64,000 nt of DNA. Origin: Episyrphus balteatus (lineage: Eukaryota; Arthropoda; Insecta; Diptera; Syrphidae). Made by a program: the position numbers and the translations under genes. How positions within the stretch are numbered: position 1 is the stretch's first letter; each line of letters opens with the position of its first letter. Below are positions 58,834-64,000 of the stretch, piece by piece. The notes below the pieces were generated by a model. The model had not been told where the DNA came from. It did no database searches and saw only the letters and a list, made by a program, of their open reading frames with translations. Where the stretch lies: positions 80,174,253-80,238,252 of the forward strand of contig NC_079135.1 in NCBI RefSeq assembly GCF_945859705.1, written 5' to 3'.

Positions 58834-59047
58834 AATTCAAAATATATTAAAATAATACGACAAAATATATAAATAAATTTAGGTATATAAGAATTTACAA
58901 AAAAAAGTTACAAAAATTAAATAAGAAATAATTACGCAGTAATTCAAAATATATTAAAATAATACGACAAAATATATAAATAAATTTATATAAGAATTTA
59001 TTACAAAAAAAAAAAGTGACACAAATTAAATAAGAAATAATTACGCA
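58834..59047. repeat. Leader tandem repeat, 107-bp unit, two copies
   Basis: AATTCAAAATATATTAAAAT starts at 58834 and 58941; both units end in AATAAGAAATAATTACGCA. The two differ by small indels. Confidence 0.9.
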
Positions 59048-59200
59048 ACAAGCGAAAAAAGAAACAAATTTTTATATTACAAAAAATCCAAGAATAAATA
59101 TTTTTTATATTTCAAAAATATTATCTTCACAAAAGTGTAGAAAATTTTAAATCAAGAATAAATAGTTTTAAGAAAAATATATAAACATAAAAAGTGCAAC

Positions 59201-60712
59201 ATGGCAAACCAAAACAATAATTTAGTTCCCCCACCTATTAACCCCCCTAATTTGAATATACCCCCTCCAAATCCACAACCACAAGGGAATCGACCACCAC
59301 CACCTATTCAACCTGCCTTTATCGCTTCTCCAGAATTAATAAATATTATCGCTGAAGTAGTTAATTCAATAGTTAGGCCAGACTTTGATGCTGTCCCTAC
59401 ACGGGACCAAGCCATTCGCCCCGAATTATTGAACAATTTGGAAGAACTTGATAAGATACCCGATGTCGTAAGATCCTTGCGGGATTTTTCGGGTAAGTCA
59501 GGAGAATTCAGCTCCTGGCGTAAAAGTGTAGAACGTATCTTAAAAATTTATGAACCTCTCCAAGGTACACCAAAGTTCTACGGTATCTTGAGTATAATTC
59601 GTAATAAAATTATTGGTGATGCAGACGCCGTATTGGAGTCGTATAATACTCCACTAGACTGGAGAGCAATTTCCAAATGTCTAACCTTACACTATGCGGA
59701 TAAAAGAGATTTGGGTACTTTAGAGTACCAAATGACATCTCTTGTTCAAGGATATTCTTCAGTGCAAGAGTTCTACCAATCGGTATATAAACACTTGTCA
59801 CTCCTCCTAAATAAGATTTCCTGCATGGACGTTGGTCAAGAGGCCATCTCTCTGTTGACTAGCAACTACAGGGACAAGGCATTGGATACTTTCATTAGAG
59901 GCCTAAACGGAGATCTTCCAAGACTCCTAGGCATGAAAGAGCCGTCGGACCTCCCAGAAGCCTTAAACTTATGCCAAAAACTGGAAAATCAAAAATTTCG
60001 CTCCCAATATGCGAGCAACCATCAAAATCAGCAACATTTAGGAAACTATCAAAAATTCCAAAATAGACGACAACAACCAACATTGTCCACCGGATATGCA
60101 CAGAATAGGAGAACACCACAACAAAATGCTTTCTATCCAGAAATTGCCTACTTGCCACAACCTAACAACAGTATCCCTAATCTTGCTTACCAAAATAAGC
60201 AAAGAAATTATCCCAACTACCCCAACTACACGCACCCTAATTATAACTACCCCAATCCTAATTACCCTAACTATACACAAAAACAACCTAACTATAATTT
60301 TCCCAATTTTGCTCCTCCACGCCCACCCAAACCCCAACCCAAACCGGAACCAATGGAGACATCAACTATCCACTCTGGTGCCGTAAACTACCAGAACCGT
60401 CCCCAACCGTTTAAATACGCTGGTAAAAGGACACAAGGGTTCAACCCTTCAGTTCAAAATATGGTACCTCAGAAAATCCAAAGGAATTTTCATATAAATT
60501 CTGAAAATCCAGTTCCATCATCTTCAAATATACCTCCAGATTTCACCCTGCAGCCAACTGGATATATCTCTCCTAACGATGCTTATGCCTTCTACCAACA
60601 ACCAAACGTACAAGAAGCAGAAAACGATCCCGATCTTTATAATTATATGCAAGAACAGATTGAAGATCAGGAACCCGAAGCCGATGAATGTGACATTCAT
60701 TTTTTAGGTTAA
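59201..60712 (+). CDS. gag: Errantivirus Gag
   Basis: This 503-residue structural protein assembles the particle that packages the element's RNA. It starts at the first ATG after the leader (GTGCAACATGGC). Residues 1-45 are Pro/Asn-rich. Residues about 90-275 form the helical capsid-like core, with SGEFSSWRKSVERIL, a retrotransposon Gag-type LTLHYADKRDLGTLEYQM block and EALNLCQKLENQKF. Residues about 275-400 are Asn/Gln/Tyr/Pro-rich with NYPNPNYPNYT-like repeats and basic residues, probably the RNA-binding part. No CCHC zinc knuckle is visible, which is normal for gypsy-type Gag. The stop TAA (60710-60712) lies 3 nt after the slippery heptamer, so most ribosomes would end here and a minority would enter pol. 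Confidence 0.93.
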   Translation: MANQNNNLVPPPINPPNLNIPPPNPQPQGNRPPPPIQPAFIASPELINIIAEVVNSIVRPDFDAVPTRDQAIRPELLNNLEELDKIPDVVRSLRDFSGKSGEFSSWRKSVERILKIYEPLQGTPKFYGILSIIRNKIIGDADAVLESYNTPLDWRAISKCLTLHYADKRDLGTLEYQMTSLVQGYSSVQEFYQSVYKHLSLLLNKISCMDVGQEAISLLTSNYRDKALDTFIRGLNGDLPRLLGMKEPSDLPEALNLCQKLENQKFRSQYASNHQNQQHLGNYQKFQNRRQQPTLSTGYAQNRRTPQQNAFYPEIAYLPQPNNSIPNLAYQNKQRNYPNYPNYTHPNYNYPNPNYPNYTQKQPNYNFPNFAPPRPPKPQPKPEPMETSTIHSGAVNYQNRPQPFKYAGKRTQGFNPSVQNMVPQKIQRNFHINSENPVPSSSNIPPDFTLQPTGYISPNDAYAFYQQPNVQEAENDPDLYNYMQEQIEDQEPEADECDIHFLG

Positions 60713-63700
60713 ATGACTCTTCGCTGCCATATTTTCAATGCAGAACGAAGAGTGGACAACTACTAAATTTTCTAATTGATACAGGCTCGAGTAAAAATTA
60801 TATCCAACCATGTTTGGTAGAGAAACCTCTTCCAAACGAACAAACATTTTTGGCAAAATCAATTGCAGGTAACATTGAAATAACGAAACACACGTTCGTT
60901 AACCTATTTAATTTAAATGACGTCAAACTGAAATTCTACCTTCTCCCAACCCTTAAATCTTTTCATGGGATCTTGGGAAATGATAGTCTTAAAAATTTAC
61001 ATGCAGTTATTCATACAAAAGATAATTTTATGTCAATTTTAGGCAAAACTAAAATTCGAATTAAACAACTTAAGTCACAATACGTAAACCCCATAGGTAT
61101 AAAAATTGACCATATGTCAGAATCGCAGAAAAAAACTATAGCCACTATCTCTCAAAAATTCAAACCTCTATTCGCTAATCCAAATGAAAAACTTACATAC
61201 ACAACAAGAGTCATAGGAGAAATACGCACCAACACAGATTCCCCAGTATACTCGAAATATTACCCTTACCCCGCCTCATTAAAAGATGAAGTGGAAAAAC
61301 AGATAAATGAGCTTTTGGAAAACAATATAATTAAACCTTCTCGATCCCCATACAATTCACCTGTGTGGATTGTACCAAAAAAACCCGACTCATCAGGAAA
61401 AAAGAACTTCAGACTTGTAATTGATTACAGAAAATTAAACGAGGTCACTATCTCTGATCGTTACCCCATCCCAGAAATTAACGAAATATTATCCCATTTA
61501 GGTCAAAGTAAATTTTTTTCAGTTCTCGATTTAAAAAGTGGTTTCCACCAAATTCCCCTAAAACGTTCCGATACGGAGAAAACAGCTTTTTCCATTAACG
61601 GAGGCAAATACGAATTCACCCGACTTCCCTTCGGACTTAAGAATGCGCCATCCATTTTCCAACGTGCAGTTGACGACATTCTGCGCGCTTACATCGGTAA
61701 AATATGTTATGTCTACATCGACGACATAATTATATTTAGTCAAAACGAAAAAGACCATGCATGTCACATAGAAAAAGTACTACACACACTATGCGAGGCA
61801 AACATGAAGGTACAACTAGACAAATGCCACTTCTTCAAAGAAGAAGTAGAATTTTTGGGCTTCATTGTATCGTCAAAAGGTCTAACGACAAACCCTTCCA
61901 AAGTTCAAGCAATAGCAAATTTCCCAATTCCAAAAAACCTAAAAGAATTACGATCATTCTTAGGATTGGCCGGATATTACAGACGGTTCATTCACGATTA
62001 TGCTAAATTAGCAAAACCATTAACGAGGATGTTACGCGGCAAAGAGGGCCACATTTCAAAATTTAAATCGAGCAAAGTTTTAATTTCACTATCCACCGAA
62101 GCAATAGAAGCTTTTAACAAACTTAGAAAATCCCTTACTTCTAAAGATGTAATCCTCGCCTACCCTGACTTTAAAAAAAGTTTCGAACTCACAACCGATG
62201 CATCAGAGTACGCAATCGGTGCAGTTCTCTCGCAAGATGACAGACCAATAATGTTCATTTCAAGGTCATTAGACAAGACAGAAGAACATTATGCTGTCAA
62301 CGAAAAAGAAATGCTTGCCATCATTTGGGCATTGGACAGCTTCAGAAATTATTTATACGGAACAGCTCATGTTAAAATTTATACAGACCACCAGCCGCTT
62401 ACATACGCTATGAGTAACAAGAATAACAATTCGAAAATGAAACGCTGGAAAGAAATCCTTGAAGAATACGACCACAAAATTATATACAAACCAGGGAAAA
62501 GCAACGTAGTCGCAGATGCACTATCGCGTGCTCCACAAAACTCCGAAGTATTCTCACTTACCGCATCTCAACATAGTGACCAAAGCTCGTCGCATAATTT
62601 AATCCCTAGTGTCGAAAGCCCAGTTAACGTTTTTAAAAATCAAATCTTTCTTCTCATTGGCAAAGAAACAAAATACGAATTTAAAATCCCTTTCCCAACC
62701 TACCATAGACATATATTCACACAACCAGATTATACCATAGACCAGTTAATTTCAATATTTAAAAGAGTCTTAAACCCAAGTGTTATCAATGGTCTTTATA
62801 CCAACGAATCAATTATGGGAAGAGTTCAAGAAATGTATCCGCTTCACTATCAAACTTTTAGAATTCGTTTCACTCAAACACAGGTTACCGACCTCACAAA
62901 TGTAATTGATCAGAATGAAGAAATCTTAAAAGAACACAATAGAGCCCATAGGAACGCTAAAGAAAACAAAATTCAACTCCTTTTCAAATATTATTTCCCA
63001 AAGATGAACGCTCGAATTTCCGAAATTATTAAACAGTGTAGAATATGCAAAGAACAAAAATATGAACGACATCCTAATAAACCAAAAATTCAAGAAACCC
63101 CAATTCCACAATTTCCAGGCGATATAGTTCATATTGACATTTACTCAACAGATTCAAAACAGATACTCACTGCAATAGACAAATTTTCAAAATATGCGCA
63201 AGTAAAAATTATTAAATCAAAAGCTATATTCGATATAATTGAACCTTTAAGGCAGCTCATATTTTCCTTCGGCGTACCGAAAAAAATAATTTTCGACAAC
63301 GAAAAATCATTCAATTCAGCAACAATATCCTTCATGCTTCAAGATCAGTTAGGAATCCAAATTTATACCACCCCTCCTTACAGCAGTTCGGTAAACGGTC
63401 AAATAGAAAGATTCCATTCGACACTCTCTGAGATAATGCGTTGTTTAAAAGCTGAACGACCTCGAATGCCATTTGATCAACTTCTTGATTGCTCTGTATA
63501 CGAATATAATTACTCTATTCATTCTGTTACAAATAAAAGACCAATCGAAGTATTCTTCGGTAGGACTGTTACAACAGATCCGAAGCAATTCGAATCAGCA
63601 AGACAGGAAAATATTGAAAACCTCCGATTGAAGCAGAGTAAAGATTTGCAAACCCATAATAAATCAAGACAAGAATTAAAAACATATTCACCTGGTGAAA

Positions 63701-63840
63701 CCATTTATATCAAAATTAATAAAAGGCTAGGAACAAAATTAACCCCCAGATTTAGAAAAGAGATTGTAAAAGAAGACAAATCAACCACAGTTCTAACAAA
63801 TTCAGGCAAAATAGTCCACAAAAATAACATTAGGAATTAA
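60694..63840 (+). CDS. pol: Errantivirus Pol (protease, reverse transcriptase, RNase H, integrase)
   Basis: The frame is open from 60694, one base back relative to gag, and is expected to be reached by -1 frameshifting. There is no in-frame ATG between the slip site and the protease motif. Domains in order: aspartic protease with FLIDTGSSKNYI (60769-60804); reverse transcriptase with RLVIDYRKLN, LDLKSGFHQIPL and the catalytic YVYIDDIIIFS (61708-61740); RNase H with TTDASEYAIGAVLSQ (62191-62235) and TDHQPL; and integrase with an HHCC zinc finger (His at 62935 and 62947, CRIC at 63039-63050). The integrase catalytic residues are Asp in IVHIDIY (about 63124-63144), Asp in FDNEKSF (63291-63311) and Glu in NGQIERFHST. 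By my count the last two are separated by 36 residues, one more than the common 35. All key residues are present, so the protein looks functional. It ends at a TAA (63838-63840). Confidence 0.94.
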   Translation, partial: HSFFRLNDSSLPYFQCRTKSGQLLNFLIDTGSSKNYIQPCLVEKPLPNEQTFLAKSIAGNIEITKHTFVNLFNLNDVKLKFYLLPTLKSFHGILGNDSLKNLHAVIHTKDNFMSILGKTKIRIKQLKSQYVNPIGIKIDHMSESQKKTIATISQKFKPLFANPNEKLTYTTRVIGEIRTNTDSPVYSKYYPYPASLKDEVEKQINELLENNIIKPSRSPYNSPVWIVPKKPDSSGKKNFRLVIDYRKLNEVTISDRYPIPEINEILSHLGQSKFFSVLDLKSGFHQIPLKRSDTEKTAFSINGGKYEFTRLPFGLKNAPSIFQRAVDDILRAYIGKICYVYIDDIIIFSQNEKDHACHIEKVLHTLCEANMKVQLDKCHFFKEEVEFLGFIVSSKGLTTNPSKVQAIANFPIPKNLKELRSFLGLAGYYRRFIHDYAKLAKPLTRMLRGKEGHISKFKSSKVLISLSTEAIEAFNKLRKSLTSKDVILAYPDFKKSFELTTDASEYAIGAVLSQDDRPIMFISRSLDKTEEHYAVNEKEMLAIIWALDSFRNYLYGTAHVKIYTDHQPLTYAMSNKNNNSKMKRWKEILEEYDHKIIYKPGKSNVVADALSRAPQNSEVFSLTASQHSDQSSSHNLIPSVESPVNVFKNQIFLLIGKETKYEFKIPFPTYHRHIFTQPDYTIDQLISIFKRVLNPSVINGLYTNESIMGRVQEMYPLHYQTFRIRFTQTQVTDLTNVIDQNEEILKEHNRAHRNAKENKIQLLFKYYFPKMNARISEIIKQCRICKEQKYERHPNKPKIQETPIPQFPGDIVHIDIYSTDSKQILTAIDKFSKYAQVKIIKSKAIFDIIEPLRQLIFSFGVPKKIIFDNEKSFNSATISFMLQDQLGIQIYTTPPYSSSVNGQIERFHSTLSEIMRCLKAERPRMPFDQLLDCSVYEYNYSIHSVTNKRPIEVFFGRTVTTDPKQFESARQENIENLRLKQSKDLQTHNKSRQELKTYSPGETIYIKINKRLGTKLTPRFRKEIVKEDKSTTVLTNSGKIVHKNNIRN
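60700..60753 (+). promoter_or_regulatory. -1 programmed ribosomal frameshift signal at the gag-pol junction
   Basis: The heptamer T TTT TTA (60700-60706) is in the correct register for gag (CAT TTT TTA GGT TAA). A 9-nt spacer follows. Then ACTCTTCG (60716-60723) pairs perfectly with CGAAGAGT (60746-60753). A second stem, CTGC (60724-60727) with GCAG (60740-60743), stacks on top, with a 2-nt AA bulge and a 12-nt loop. Slippage would place ribosomes in the pol frame just before the gag stop. Heptamer, spacing and stem match the general -1 frameshift design; U UUU UUA is also the HIV-1 heptamer. Efficiency cannot be judged from sequence. Confidence 0.8.
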
Positions 63841-63841
63841 C

Positions 63842-64000
63842 TTTTTCAGATTTTTCCTTTGCGGTGTGCTAAGCGAAATACAAATTTTGGATTATTCCAA
63901 TTCAAAAATTGTAGCCACGAACATGGGCCCAGCAAAATTACAAATCGGCGCGTTAAGAATTATCCACGTCATCGACCTAGGCCAATACGAGGAGATCTTA
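63842..64000 (+). CDS. env: Errantivirus Env, N-terminal part, truncated by the window end
   Basis: A third frame, different from pol, is open from before the pol stop to the window edge. A good acceptor TTTTTCAG lies at 63842-63849. In errantiviruses env is made from a spliced mRNA, so the first codons probably come from an upstream exon. The visible part has a short hydrophobic start (FRFFLCGVLS, possible signal peptide) followed by IVATNMGPAKLQIGALRII and HVIDLGQYEEIL, reminiscent of the mature N terminus of gypsy-type Env. The cleavage site, fusion region and anchor would lie beyond the window. Confidence 0.7.

Larger units (their letters stand above)
58058..64000 (+). mobile_element. Errantivirus (gypsy-type LTR retrotransposon), 5' part, apparently intact
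   Basis: Layout on the plus strand: 317-bp 5' LTR, tRNA primer site, about 0.8-kb leader with two tandem repeats, gag (503 codons), pol in the -1 frame, and the start of env. It is cut by the window end, so the 3' LTR cannot be compared. Neither complete ORF has a premature stop, which argues for a young insertion. Three-ORF organisation, LTR ends AGTTAT...ATAACT, a TATATA target and a lysine-tRNA-like primer site all fit the Drosophila gypsy/ZAM-like group. It is not inserted in any gene I can recognise. Confidence 0.93.

Noticed and set aside
1..64000. CRISPR arrays, rRNA genes, bacterial operons
   Set aside because: Nothing resembling them; the sequence is animal nuclear DNA, and the tandem repeats seen are satellite or transposon structures.

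Overview
The window looks like nuclear DNA of a true fly (Diptera). Its only confidently recognised host protein family is an insect odorant receptor of the seven-transmembrane 7tm_6 type. Introns are short (56-63 bp), the DNA is very AT-rich with long A/T runs, and the mobile elements (errantivirus, Helentron/DINE-1-like, Tc1/mariner-like, hAT-like, piggyBac-like, R1/I-type non-LTR, Penelope-like) are all typical of flies. I cannot name the species. The window is gene-poor and repeat-rich.

Layout. 1-14.6 kb: AT-rich non-coding DNA holding a foldback-like element with an 8-bp target duplication (1222-1901), two piggyBac-like MITEs (4.7 and 6.3 kb), two decayed non-LTR reverse transcriptase relics (8.6-9.1 and 12.3-12.6 kb), an unidentified open frame (10.4-10.9 kb, minus) and a Helentron-like element (12.6-13.8 kb). 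14.67-16.30 kb: exons of a Ser/Gln-rich protein gene, with a 63-bp phase-0 intron and a puzzling frame switch at its 3' side. 16.3-26.0 kb: probably intron or intergenic DNA, with a Tc1 relic, a short inverted-repeat element and a large inverted array of TGCAAATATTTT-like units. A possible Cys-rich terminal exon lies at 26.06 kb. 29.26-30.53 kb: a complete three-exon odorant receptor gene on the minus strand (382 aa). 31.4-33.9 kb: a nest of repeat elements, including a non-autonomous hAT-like element that carries a 52-bp minisatellite. 34.8-57 kb: further MITEs, a second, oppositely oriented Helentron-like copy, a Penelope-like relic, a possible small three-exon gene at 45.6 kb, and a 1.2-kb long hairpin at 55.2-56.4 kb.

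58.06-64.0 kb: the 5' LTR, leader, gag, pol and the start of env of an apparently intact errantivirus (gypsy-type LTR retrotransposon), cut by the window edge. The gag-pol junction has a textbook -1 frameshift signal: a T TTT TTA heptamer, a 9-nt spacer and a 12-bp interrupted stem. It is the best-defined regulatory element in the window.

The host genes show no sign of working together. The organising theme is mobile DNA, with an unusually high density of elements that fold into hairpins.
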